From NCBI GenBank assembly GCA_964508705.1, contig CAZDUS010000011.1, positions 1-56,695 of the forward strand: a stretch of 56,695 bases of DNA. Reading direction: 5' to 3'. The position numbers were made by a program, and so were the translations under genes. This DNA comes from CAZDUS01 sp964508705 (GTDB lineage: Bacteria; Verrucomicrobiota; Kiritimatiellia; CAIKKV01; CAITUY01). Below, in pieces: positions 25,311 through 33,434 of this stretch. Each line of letters opens with the position of its first letter. The first letter of the stretch is position 1. Under the pieces are notes generated by a model. The model ran no database searches. It saw only the letters and a list, made by a program, of their open reading frames with translations, and was not told the origin of the DNA.

Positions 25311-27095
25311 ATGAACAAGCAGAAATTATTCTGGGGATTTTTCCTGACCTCGATGATGACGACGTTGGCGGCTGTTATTGCCGTGGCGTGGTATTTTTTC
25401 CGGGTAATGGATGAGCGGACGGTTGATAACGCCAGGAGCCAGCTTACGGTTCACGCGGAACTGGCGGGGCAGATGATTTCCGGGGATGTCTTCAACTCCA
25501 AGCTTGAGGTGGTGCGGGCGACTTGCAAGGAGGCGGCGGGGAAGACAGGGTCGCGATTGACGGTCGTCGGGGCTTCCGGAGAGGTGGTTGCCGATACTGA
25601 GCATGATCCGGCGGCGATGGAGAATCACGGATCGCGTCCTGAAGTGGCTGAGGCGCTGAGGGGGCGGGTTGGGATTTCGACGCGGCATAGTGACACGTTG
25701 AAGGTCAGGATGATGTATGTGGCAATTCCTGTTAAGGAGCGCGACATGGTAGTGGGGGCGGTGCGCGCGGCAGTGGCTGTGCCAATACTGGACAGCGTGG
25801 CTGAGGTGTTGCACTTCAGGGTCAGGATGGTCGTGGCGGGTATTCTATTACTGGCGGCGGTGGTTAGTTATGTGGCGGCCCGGAGGGTAAGCCGGCCTGT
25901 GGAATTGTTAAAGGTGACGGCGGAGCGTTTTGGGCGAGGAGATTTCCGGGAGCGAGCGCCCACTTCGCGTTGGTCGGAGTTGACGGATTTAGCTGTGGCG
26001 TTGAACACGATGGCCGAGCGGTTGAAGGATCGGATTGACGAGGTGATTCAACAGAAGAATGAATTGGAGGTCGTGTTGTCCGGCATGGTGGAGGGGGTGG
26101 TGGCGGTAGACAAGCTGGGGATGTTGATGAGCATGAACCGGGCGGCTATTGAATTATTTGATTTGGATGAGCGTCGGGATCGGGGGCGGAATGTTTGCGA
26201 AGTCATTCATGATCCGGATATCCAGGATGTGATTGGGCGGGTGCTTGAGGGGGGGGACGTGGTTGAGATTGAAGTGGAATATGCGGCCGAACAGGGGAAG
26301 TGGATAAAGGTGAAATGCGCGCCACTTGAGGATTACGCAGGAAGGCGAGGTGCGGTGGTGGTGGCGGAGGACTACACGCAGAGGCGACGGATTGACCGGA
26401 TGCGTCGTGATTTTGTGGCGAACGCCTCCCACGAGTTGCAGACGCCGATAGCGGCGATCAAGGGAGCATTGGAGACTTTGCAGGGTGGGGCGTTAAATGA
26501 TCCGGAGGCCGCGCGCCAGTTCACGGACATGGCGGTAAGGCAGGCGGAGCGATTGGAAAATCTGGCCGGTGATTTGCTGAAGCTTTCCAGTGTGGAACAC
26601 GATATGGAGGCGCGGCGGATTGTCATGGATGTTGTCCCACTGGATGAAGTGTTGCGTGCGGCGATGGAATCCTGTCGTCCGGCGGCGAGCGCCAAGATGA
26701 TCGAGATCAAGGTGGATTGCCAGCAAGGCCTTGATGTCAGGGCCAATACGCGGTTGTTGGAACAGGCCGTTATCAATCTATTGGACAATGCGATTAAGTA
26801 CAGCGGGCAAGGGAAGTCGGTCCTGGTGAAGGCGAAGGTGGTGGATGAGGGGGTTGAAATTTTGGTGAAGGATCAGGGGTGCGGGATCGATGCGCAACAT
26901 CTGGATCGAATATTTGAGCGATTTTACCGTGTGGACAAGGGGCGCAGCAGGGAAGCGGGAGGGACCGGGTTGGGGTTGTCGATTGTCCGGCACATAACGC
27001 TGGCGCATGGCGGGACTGTGAGTGTGGATAGCGTTGTTGGCGAGGGAAGTGTGTTTACGATGCGGTTTCCGGCCCTGCAAAATCGTGGTGCCTAA
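25311..27095 (+). CDS. phoR: PhoR-type sensor histidine kinase
   Basis: A 594-residue membrane kinase, from ATG 25311 behind AAGGA. A first transmembrane helix lies at about 5-27, followed by a periplasmic sensor region to about 165 and a second helix at about 168-190. The HAMP linker (RRVSRPVELLKVTAERFGRG) is next, then a PAS-like domain (VVLSGMVEGVVAVDKLGMLM). HisKA has His374 in ASHELQTPIAAIK, with Gln where most have Arg. HATPase boxes are NLLDNAIKYS, DQGCGID and GGTGLGLSIVRH. It pairs with phoB. As in other bacteria the signal probably comes through PstSCAB-PhoU, encoded just downstream. Confidence 0.93.
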   Translation: MNKQKLFWGFFLTSMMTTLAAVIAVAWYFFRVMDERTVDNARSQLTVHAELAGQMISGDVFNSKLEVVRATCKEAAGKTGSRLTVVGASGEVVADTEHDPAAMENHGSRPEVAEALRGRVGISTRHSDTLKVRMMYVAIPVKERDMVVGAVRAAVAVPILDSVAEVLHFRVRMVVAGILLLAAVVSYVAARRVSRPVELLKVTAERFGRGDFRERAPTSRWSELTDLAVALNTMAERLKDRIDEVIQQKNELEVVLSGMVEGVVAVDKLGMLMSMNRAAIELFDLDERRDRGRNVCEVIHDPDIQDVIGRVLEGGDVVEIEVEYAAEQGKWIKVKCAPLEDYAGRRGAVVVAEDYTQRRRIDRMRRDFVANASHELQTPIAAIKGALETLQGGALNDPEAARQFTDMAVRQAERLENLAGDLLKLSSVEHDMEARRIVMDVVPLDEVLRAAMESCRPAASAKMIEIKVDCQQGLDVRANTRLLEQAVINLLDNAIKYSGQGKSVLVKAKVVDEGVEILVKDQGCGIDAQHLDRIFERFYRVDKGRSREAGGTGLGLSIVRHITLAHGGTVSVDSVVGEGSVFTMRFPALQNRGA

Positions 27096-27136
27096 CGTTC
27101 CGTTGAGAACGCCACATGCAGAAGTGGAGAGTATGC

Positions 27137-27175
27137 CTGTGTTTTTGCTAACACATTTCTAACAATTCACTCATC
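27137..27175 (+). promoter_or_regulatory. Pho-box-like operator upstream of the porin-pst operon
   Basis: Four hexamers start exactly 11 bases apart: CTGTGT (27137), CTAACA (27148), CTAACA (27159) and CTCATC (27170). The 11-bp direct-repeat layout is that of PhoB/PhoP binding sites. It lies about 70 bases before the porin start, directly downstream of phoR. No strong -10 is visible after it. The second Pho-type site at 33342 has the same layout and shares CTAACA. Confidence 0.72.
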
Positions 27176-27244
27176 TTGGGCCAACATGCCTTTTGTTGAA
27201 TCTGTTGCATGAATAAGAAGCAACAAATAACAAAAGGAGTGATG

Positions 27245-28378
27245 ATGAGTAGAAAGATGTTGGGAGTGATGATGGTGGCCGGGATGGCTTCGTTGGCGGT
27301 GAATGCACAGCAAGCGGCACCTGCCCCTGCGAAGACGTGGGCGGATACAGTGCAGTTCAAGGGTGATCTGAGATACCGCTATGAGGGTATAACGGAAGAA
27401 GGCAAGGATGATCGCCAGCGTGATCGTATCCGTGCGCGACTAGGCGCCACCGCGAAGATCAATGATGAGGTAAAGGGAGAGATACAATTATCCACCGGGG
27501 GCAGTGATCCTGTTTCGGGGAATACGACTCTGGGTGATGGTTTTGCAAAAGAGGATATGGGTTTGAGTCTGGCTTATTTGGACTGGACGATCCAGGAAGG
27601 CCTGAACCTCGTTGGCGGCAAAATGAAGAATCCATTCATTTGCGTTGGGGATCTGATCTGGGATGGGGATTTGACCCCTGAGGGAGCGGCGGCGAAATGG
27701 GAGAAGGCGGCTGGGCCCCTGACCCTTTATGCCAATGGCGCGGAATTCTGGGTTCAGGAAAACGCGTCGAATCCAGAAACAGACATTAAGCTACATGCCG
27801 GCCAGTTGGCTGGGCGGTTTCAGCTTAGAGATGAAGTGTATCTGCTCATTGGTGGCAGTGCCTATGTTTACGACAACATTGAAGGCATGAATGTCCTCGA
27901 CTGGGAAGCCAAGAACAAGACCTACGGCAACAGTTCCGCGAATGAAGTGAAAGGCGGAGTGACCAACAAGGTCTACAAGATGGGCTACAACGAGATGGAG
28001 ATGTTTGCCAAGGTTGTGGTGTGGGTTGGTATGCCGCTTGAATTCTACGGGGATTATGTGGTGAACCAGGATGCGGATGAGAACGACACGGGTTGGATGG
28101 GTGGTTTGACCCTGGGTAAGGCCAAGAACGTTGGTACCTGGGAGTTGGGCTACAACTACCGAGAGTTGCAGAAGGATGCTGTGTTAGGCGCGTTTACGGA
28201 TTCCGATTCATGGGGTGGCGGTACGGATGGCAAAGGGCATAAGTTTGTCGGGAAATATCAGATTGGCAAGAATGTGCAGCTTGGGGCGACGTACTTCCTG
28301 AATGACAAGGCTATCGCGGATTCCGCGAAGACGCATGATTATGACCGGATACAGTTGGATGTGTCGGCGAACTTCTAA
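27245..28378 (+). CDS. Putative outer-membrane porin of the Pho regulon
   Basis: A 377-residue protein from ATG 27245, behind AAAGGAG; upstream in-frame ATGs at 27209 and 27242 are less well placed. The signal peptide is MSRKMLGVMMVAGMASLAVNA. The mature part begins with DTVQFKGDLRYRYEG and RDRIRARLGATAKIND, which resembles the 'putative porin' family (Porin_5 type). It alternates in beta-strand style to a final Phe (LDVSANF). Its position between phoBR and pstS and the Pho-type site upstream suggest phosphate or phosphorylated-solute entry through the outer membrane, as OprP/OprO do. That specificity is inferred. Confidence 0.78.
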   Translation: MSRKMLGVMMVAGMASLAVNAQQAAPAPAKTWADTVQFKGDLRYRYEGITEEGKDDRQRDRIRARLGATAKINDEVKGEIQLSTGGSDPVSGNTTLGDGFAKEDMGLSLAYLDWTIQEGLNLVGGKMKNPFICVGDLIWDGDLTPEGAAAKWEKAAGPLTLYANGAEFWVQENASNPETDIKLHAGQLAGRFQLRDEVYLLIGGSAYVYDNIEGMNVLDWEAKNKTYGNSSANEVKGGVTNKVYKMGYNEMEMFAKVVVWVGMPLEFYGDYVVNQDADENDTGWMGGLTLGKAKNVGTWELGYNYRELQKDAVLGAFTDSDSWGGGTDGKGHKFVGKYQIGKNVQLGATYFLNDKAIADSAKTHDYDRIQLDVSANF

Positions 28379-28393
28379 AACAAAAAGACAAAG

Positions 28394-28419
28394 AGCAGCC
28401 CGTGGGGACACGGGCTGCT
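28394..28419 (+). other. Intercistronic hairpin between porin and pstS
   Basis: A perfect 11-bp stem, AGCAGCCCGTG (28394-28404) and CACGGGCTGCT (28409-28419), closes a GGGA loop. No T-run follows; A-rich sequence does. It may set different mRNA levels for porin and pstS by stopping exonucleases or causing partial termination, rather than acting as a full terminator. Confidence 0.6.
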
Positions 28420-28437
28420 ACAAAGAAAGAGAAAAAC

Positions 28438-29259
28438 ATGAAAAAGACATTAGCAGGTTGGATAGCGGCGGGATTAATGAGTGCGACGGCGGTTTACGCG
28501 GCGGACGCAAATAAGATTGTTGTTGATGGATCGACAACCGTGGGACCGATTGCCAAGGCATTTGCCGAGTTTTACATGAACCGTAATCCGAGCGTAAACA
28601 TTACGGTGAGCGAATCCGGCAGTGGCAATGGCGCGAAGAGCCTGATGAATGCAGCATGCGATGTCGGAGCGATGTCCAGGCCAATGAAGTCGTCCGAGAT
28701 CAAAGGGATGGAAGACAGCGGTCGGCTGGCCAAGGCGCATATTGTGGCCATGGATGGTTTGGCCGTGGCGGTGCATCCCGGGAATCCCGTGAAGGCGCTC
28801 ACGATCAACCAGGTCAGGGATATATACACCGGCAAGATTCGCAACTGGAAGGAACTTGGCGGTCCGGACAAGGCCATCGTGGTGATCAGTCGGGATACCA
28901 ACAGCGGAACGTATGAGTGTTTTGAGACACTGGTGATGAACAAGGAGAAGATATTCGAGAAGACGGAGTACGTTGGGAGCAACGGAGCGGTTCGTCAGCG
29001 GGTGATGGACACCCCGGCGGCTATCGGGTATGTCGGACTGGCCTTCATTGAGGGTGTGAAGACGGTAAAGGTTAATGGAGTGGATGCGACCGTCGAGACT
29101 GTGGCGTCCAAGAAGTATCCGATTTCCAGGCCGTTGTATTTCTATACGAATGGCGCGCCGGAAAAGGGGACGCATCTGGAAGCGTTTGTAAATCTGTATC
29201 GCACGGCGGAAGGTCGGCGACTTGTTGAGGATACAGGGTTTGTTCCTGTGTCACTCTGA
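28438..29259 (+). CDS. pstS: Phosphate ABC transporter substrate-binding protein
   Basis: 273 residues from ATG 28438, which gives the signal peptide MKKTLAGWIAAGLMSATAVYA. Phosphate-binding loops are VDGSTTVGPIAKAFAEFY, SESGSGNGAKSLMN, MSRPMKSSEI and ISRDTNSGTYECFE. It is close in length to the short PstS type found outside Enterobacteria. Gene order pstS-pstC-pstA-pstB-phoU follows. Confidence 0.95.
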   Translation: MKKTLAGWIAAGLMSATAVYAADANKIVVDGSTTVGPIAKAFAEFYMNRNPSVNITVSESGSGNGAKSLMNAACDVGAMSRPMKSSEIKGMEDSGRLAKAHIVAMDGLAVAVHPGNPVKALTINQVRDIYTGKIRNWKELGGPDKAIVVISRDTNSGTYECFETLVMNKEKIFEKTEYVGSNGAVRQRVMDTPAAIGYVGLAFIEGVKTVKVNGVDATVETVASKKYPISRPLYFYTNGAPEKGTHLEAFVNLYRTAEGRRLVEDTGFVPVSL

Positions 29260-29269
29260 TTAAGGAGAC

Positions 29270-30430
29270 ATGGAGATAAGTAAATCCATAGAGAGGAAGT
29301 CAAAGCCAAGCTTGGTTCTGGATCCAAGGACTCAGTTCACGAAGCAATTGGTTGAGACTGCGGGGAGGTTAACGCTGGGAGCGGTGACCTCCCTTTCAAT
29401 GTTGGCGGTATTGTTCATCATCGTCTTCATCGCCCGCGACGCGATACCCTTTTTTAATTTGAAAGGTTTTGCGGAGTTCTTCACGACGGCAAAGTGGTAT
29501 CCATCGGGGGATCCCGAGCAGTTTGGGGCGTTGTCGATTCTCTATGGGAGCGGGCTGGTGACAGTAGGGGCGGCCCTGGTGGCGGTGCCGCTGGGGATTG
29601 GGGCGGCGGTGTGTTTGAGCGACATCCTGCCGTTTCAGATCCGGCAGGCGGTCAAGCCTGTGATTGAGATGCTAGCGGCGATACCGTCGGTTGCCTATGG
29701 ATTTTTTGCCCTGGTTGTATTCGCTCCGGCATTACAGGAGAACGGGGGAGTAATCTTGTCATGGGTGGCGGCTGTGGTGGCTATTCCGCTGCTCATTCTG
29801 GTGGCCTTGACGATCACTGATCTGGCGGTTGAGCATGTGCCAGACTCGCGGAGATCGTTTTACAAGGTGGCTATTGGCCTTGTCACCATTGGGGCGGGGG
29901 TATACTTCCTGGGGCTGGGTTTGGAAAGGGTGGCTGAGATAAAGATTGCCAGTGGCACGAATGCCCTCAACGTGTCCCTGATTCTTGGCATCATGGCGTT
30001 ACCCACCGTGGTGAGCGTATCCGAAGATGCATTGCAGTCGGTGGGGCGTGAATTGAGGGAGGGGAGTTACGCGCTGGGTGCGACCCGTGCTGAGACGATT
30101 ATAAAGGTGGTGGTTCCGGCGGCCAGCAGTGGTATAGCGGCGGCCATTATTCTTGGGGTCATGAGGGCGATTGGAGAGACGATGGTTGTCTGGATGGCCT
30201 CCGGCAATGCGGCGCAGATACCCGAGCCTTGGTTTAACCTGTTGGAGCCTGTCCGAACGCTAACTGCGACGATTGCCGGCGACATGGGCGAGGCGGATCA
30301 AGTGACGGGTGTGGCGCGGTACCATGTGTTGTTCGCCATGGCGCTGGTTCTTCTGGTGATTTCCTTTCTATGCAATACCGCCAGCGAGGTTATCCTGCGC
30401 CGGTCGCGGAGAAAGCTGAGGGGCGGATGA
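29270..30430 (+). CDS. pstC: Phosphate ABC transporter permease PstC
   Basis: A 386-residue inner-membrane permease starting behind AAGGAG ten bases after pstS. The binding-protein-dependent transport signature appears in EGSYALGATRAETIIKVVVP, the loop that contacts PstB. The N-terminus has a cytoplasmic extension of about 40 residues before the first helix. Late sequence NAAQIPEPWFNLLEPVRTLT is typical of PstC. The stop overlaps the pstA start (ATGA). Confidence 0.93.
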   Translation: MEISKSIERKSKPSLVLDPRTQFTKQLVETAGRLTLGAVTSLSMLAVLFIIVFIARDAIPFFNLKGFAEFFTTAKWYPSGDPEQFGALSILYGSGLVTVGAALVAVPLGIGAAVCLSDILPFQIRQAVKPVIEMLAAIPSVAYGFFALVVFAPALQENGGVILSWVAAVVAIPLLILVALTITDLAVEHVPDSRRSFYKVAIGLVTIGAGVYFLGLGLERVAEIKIASGTNALNVSLILGIMALPTVVSVSEDALQSVGRELREGSYALGATRAETIIKVVVPAASSGIAAAIILGVMRAIGETMVVWMASGNAAQIPEPWFNLLEPVRTLTATIAGDMGEADQVTGVARYHVLFAMALVLLVISFLCNTASEVILRRSRRKLRGG

Positions 30431-31779
30431 AGGTTCGCACGGATACCCGGCGGATGTTGGATCGGGCCTTCACGGGGGCCGGTGTGCTTTCGATTGCATT
30501 GCTGGTGGGCGCGTTGTTGTTCATTCTTGTGCCATTGGTGGTGCGAGGGGTGGGCGCCGTGGTGTTCAAGGGAACGGTGGAGCATCGACGAGTGTTGATG
30601 GATCGTTTTGGACGGGGGGACAAGGAAAAGTTGGAAGCGGATCTGGCGGTTGCCCGTGCAGGGCGGGAACCCATCTATGCGATGATGGACCGGTTCCAGA
30701 TTGAGTTGGACGCGATGCCGGCGGCTCAGCGGCGGAAAATGACAGCTGAGTTCAAGGAGGTCAAACGGTTGGTGGGCGCCATTTTTGGTGATCGCGCAGG
30801 AGGTCAGACGTCACTCATGATGCGGAACCAATATGGGTCGACGAGGTGGGAACGGGCGCTGATCAAGCGGGACGCGCTGTTATATGTGGAGACGTGGGAT
30901 TACTCCGATGCGACGGCTTTTGGGAAGAAGGTGCATGTGCCTCGGGAGGAGAACTTCCGTGGAACGGCCTTGGAGCCCTTGTTCGCGTATGTCAGGACGC
31001 ATTTTGAGAGGCTGATGATACCGCGGCGGACGGTGTACTGGGGCTTTATAACGGATGAGTCGTTTGACTCGCACTTATTCGGCGGGATCTGGCCTGAATT
31101 GCTGGGGACGTTTTATCTGGCGCTTGGCGCGATGCTTTGCGCGGTTCCGGCGGGAGTGCTGGCGGCCATCTTTTTCGCGGAATACGCAGGGGAGTCCTGG
31201 GCTGTGGGGATGCTGAGGACTTGTGTGAGCACGTTGGCGGGGGTGCCCAGCATCGTCTTCGGGCTATTCGGATTAGCCTTCTTTATCGGGACCATCCATG
31301 TGTCGCCATCGAAGTCGGTTCTGGCGGGGGCGTTAACGCTGGCGTTGATGATCCTGCCGACGCTAATCCGCACGGGGGAAGAGGCGATCCGGGCTGTGCC
31401 GCAGACGTACCGGGAGGCGGCGTTGAGTTTGGGCGGGAGCCGGTGGCATACCATACTGACGGTGGTGTTGCCGGCGGCCTTGCCGGGGATTTTGACCGGT
31501 GTGGTCATCAGTCTAGGACGAGCGGCGGGGGAGACGGCGCCCATCATCTTCACGGCCGCTGTGAGCGTGGGGCGTCCCTTGCAGTTCTGGCAGACGCTGA
31601 CGCAACCCACGCCGGCTTTGTCGTGGAATATTTACAATCTGGCGACGGAGCATGAAGCGGTTGAAGAGGTGCGGCACGTGCAGTATGGCATGGTGCTGGC
31701 GTTGGTCGGGATGGTGCTGTTGCTTAATCTGGCGGCGATCCTGTTGAGGGCAAGGGTGGCGAAGAAGTTGCGCGGATGA
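30427..31779 (+). CDS. pstA: Phosphate ABC transporter permease PstA with large periplasmic insert
   Basis: 450 residues from ATG 30427, coupled to the pstC stop. Most PstA proteins have 280-300 residues. The excess is a charged, helical stretch of about 150 residues after the first transmembrane helix (roughly 45-205, with KEKLEADLAVARAGREPIY and PAAQRRKMTAEFKEVKRL), predicted outside the membrane. The permease core follows: ELLGTFYLALGAMLCAVPAG, the EAA loop TYREAALSLGGSRWHTILTV and GRAAGETAPIIFTAA. The insert might contact PstS or sense phosphate (inference). Confidence 0.92.
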   Translation: MKVRTDTRRMLDRAFTGAGVLSIALLVGALLFILVPLVVRGVGAVVFKGTVEHRRVLMDRFGRGDKEKLEADLAVARAGREPIYAMMDRFQIELDAMPAAQRRKMTAEFKEVKRLVGAIFGDRAGGQTSLMMRNQYGSTRWERALIKRDALLYVETWDYSDATAFGKKVHVPREENFRGTALEPLFAYVRTHFERLMIPRRTVYWGFITDESFDSHLFGGIWPELLGTFYLALGAMLCAVPAGVLAAIFFAEYAGESWAVGMLRTCVSTLAGVPSIVFGLFGLAFFIGTIHVSPSKSVLAGALTLALMILPTLIRTGEEAIRAVPQTYREAALSLGGSRWHTILTVVLPAALPGILTGVVISLGRAAGETAPIIFTAAVSVGRPLQFWQTLTQPTPALSWNIYNLATEHEAVEEVRHVQYGMVLALVGMVLLLNLAAILLRARVAKKLRG

Positions 31780-31803
31780 TACGGGAGAAGGGAGAAACGG
31801 AAT

Positions 31804-32613
31804 ATGATGGACATGAATAAAAGATTCGGGGAACCAGCTCAAGAGATGGCAAGGGGTGAGGTGGCGCATGTTACCGCCAAGGGATTTTCCGTGTTCTACA
31901 GGAGCCGAGAGGCGGTTAAACGGGTTTCCCTGTCGATCCCTTCGGGGCAGGTCACGGCGATCATTGGTCCCAGTGGTTGCGGGAAGAGCACGTTTCTCCG
32001 GGCCATCAACCGGATGAATGATTTGGTGCCCGGATGCAATGTCCAAGGGCAGTTGATATTTGACAACGAGGACATCTATGGGCCGAGGATTGACGTGGTG
32101 GCGCTGAGGCGGCGGGTGGGCATGGTGTTCCAGAAGCCTAATCCGTTTCCCAAGACAGTTTATGACAACGTGGCGTACGGGCCGAGGTTGTGCGGCATCA
32201 CGACGCGAGCGGAGCTGGATGAGATTGTGGAGCGGAGCCTGAAGTCGGCGGCCTTGTATGATGAGGTGAAAGATCGGCTGAGCCAGAACGCGATCGGGTT
32301 ATCCGGCGGGCAGCAGCAGAGGCTTTGCATCGCGCGGGCGTTGGCGGTGGATCCGGAGATATTGCTGATGGATGAGCCGACATCGGCGCTGGATCCGAGA
32401 GCGACCTCGAGGATTGAGGATTTGATTTCGGAACTGCGCGGGAGGTACACGATTATCATAGTGACTCATAACATGCAGCAGGCGGCGCGTGTATCCGACC
32501 AGACGGCTTTTCTATATGAGGGAGAGCTGATTGAGTTCGGGGCCACCCGGGCCTTGTTTACGAAGCCTACTCAAAAACAGACGGAAGATTATATAACGGG
32601 CCGGTTCGGGTGA
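31804..32613 (+). CDS. pstB: Phosphate ABC transporter ATPase PstB
   Basis: A 269-residue ABC ATPase powering phosphate import. Walker A is GPSGCGKST, the signature is LSGGQQQRLCIARALA and Walker B is ILLMDEPTSALD. NRMNDLVPGCNVQGQ and FQKPNPFPKTVYDNVAYGPR are hallmark PstB sequences. It has an N-terminal extension of about 20 residues before the domain. phoU follows 29 bases later. Confidence 0.96.
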   Translation: MMDMNKRFGEPAQEMARGEVAHVTAKGFSVFYRSREAVKRVSLSIPSGQVTAIIGPSGCGKSTFLRAINRMNDLVPGCNVQGQLIFDNEDIYGPRIDVVALRRRVGMVFQKPNPFPKTVYDNVAYGPRLCGITTRAELDEIVERSLKSAALYDEVKDRLSQNAIGLSGGQQQRLCIARALAVDPEILLMDEPTSALDPRATSRIEDLISELRGRYTIIIVTHNMQQAARVSDQTAFLYEGELIEFGATRALFTKPTQKQTEDYITGRFG

Positions 32614-32642
32614 TGGCCCTGTGAAGCGGCAGGAGGATGACC

Positions 32643-33296
32643 ATGGTGCAATTTCAACGTGAACTGAACCGGTTACGAAAACAATTGTTGGAACTGGGCG
32701 GAGAGGTGGAGGACAACGTGCGCGACGCGATGAAGGCGTTGCAGAGGCGTGATGCCGTGTTGGCGGCCGAAGTCACCACTCGCGAGCGGGAAACGGATGA
32801 GCGTGAGGTTGATATTGAAGAGGAGTGCCTGAAGCTGTTGGCCTTGTACCAACCTGTGGCGGCGGATTTGCGGTATATCATCGGGGTGCTCAAGATTAAC
32901 GAGGATTTGGAGCGGGTGGGAGATTTGTCGCGGCACATTGCCGAGCGGACGTCGTTGATTGTTGAATTACCTGAATCCGCCGTGCCGGTGGATTTGGCCA
33001 GTATGGCCTCCAAGGTGACTTACATGCTGGGGCGCAGTCTGGAGGCTTTCGTGAATCTCAAGCCGGAGATGGCGCAGGATGTTCGCGCGGCGGACGACAA
33101 GATTGATGAAATGAACCGGCGGAATTGCAGTGCGTTGCTGGCGGCGATCAAGGCGCGTCCGGAAGCGGCGGATGTGTTGCTGAATGTGATGCACATTTCG
33201 AGGCATCTGGAACGGATTGCCGATCATGCGACGAACATTGCCGAGGATCTCATTTACATGGCGCAGGGAGAAATTGTGCGCCACAAGCCGGTGTGA
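32643..33296 (+). CDS. phoU: Phosphate signalling protein PhoU
   Basis: 217 residues from ATG 32643, six bases after AGGAGG; an ATG at 32637 overlaps that site. Two three-helix bundles have metal-binding acidic motifs, seen as EDNVRDAMKAL, DIEEECLKLLALYQP and ERVGDLSRHIAE in the first and HLERIADHATNIAED in the second. PhoU links the Pst transporter to PhoR inhibition when phosphate is plentiful. It closes the porin-pst-phoU operon. Confidence 0.95.
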   Translation: MVQFQRELNRLRKQLLELGGEVEDNVRDAMKALQRRDAVLAAEVTTRERETDEREVDIEEECLKLLALYQPVAADLRYIIGVLKINEDLERVGDLSRHIAERTSLIVELPESAVPVDLASMASKVTYMLGRSLEAFVNLKPEMAQDVRAADDKIDEMNRRNCSALLAAIKARPEAADVLLNVMHISRHLERIADHATNIAEDLIYMAQGEIVRHKPV

Positions 33297-33341
33297 GGAG
33301 TGGTTGGTTTGACGTGGAACGGCTCTTTATCGCGGGGCGCA

Positions 33342-33395
33342 CTCACGAAGTTCTAACATTCCGCTTGTAGTTGTCTAATGGTTTTTGGGGATACT
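33342..33395 (+). promoter_or_regulatory. Pho-box promoter of the lipid-remodelling operon
   Basis: Four hexamers start exactly 11 bases apart: CTCACG (33342), CTAACA (33353), CTTGTA (33364) and CTAATG (33375). GATACT at 33390-33395 (4 of 6 to the -10 consensus) begins ten bases after the last hexamer, the normal Pho-box to -10 layout. Transcription would then start near 33402. This argues against the ATGs at 33378 and 33405 as starts of the next gene and favours 33435. Confidence 0.72.
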
Positions 33396-33434
33396 TTCCC
33401 TCATATGAAAACCATAGAAACTCATGGCGGCGGG

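Noticed and set aside
33378..33434. Upstream starts (33378 or 33405) for the PHP-GT gene
   Set aside because: The ATG at 33378 is part of the last Pho hexamer and 33405 is within a few bases of the predicted transcription start. Homology to PHP starts at 33435.
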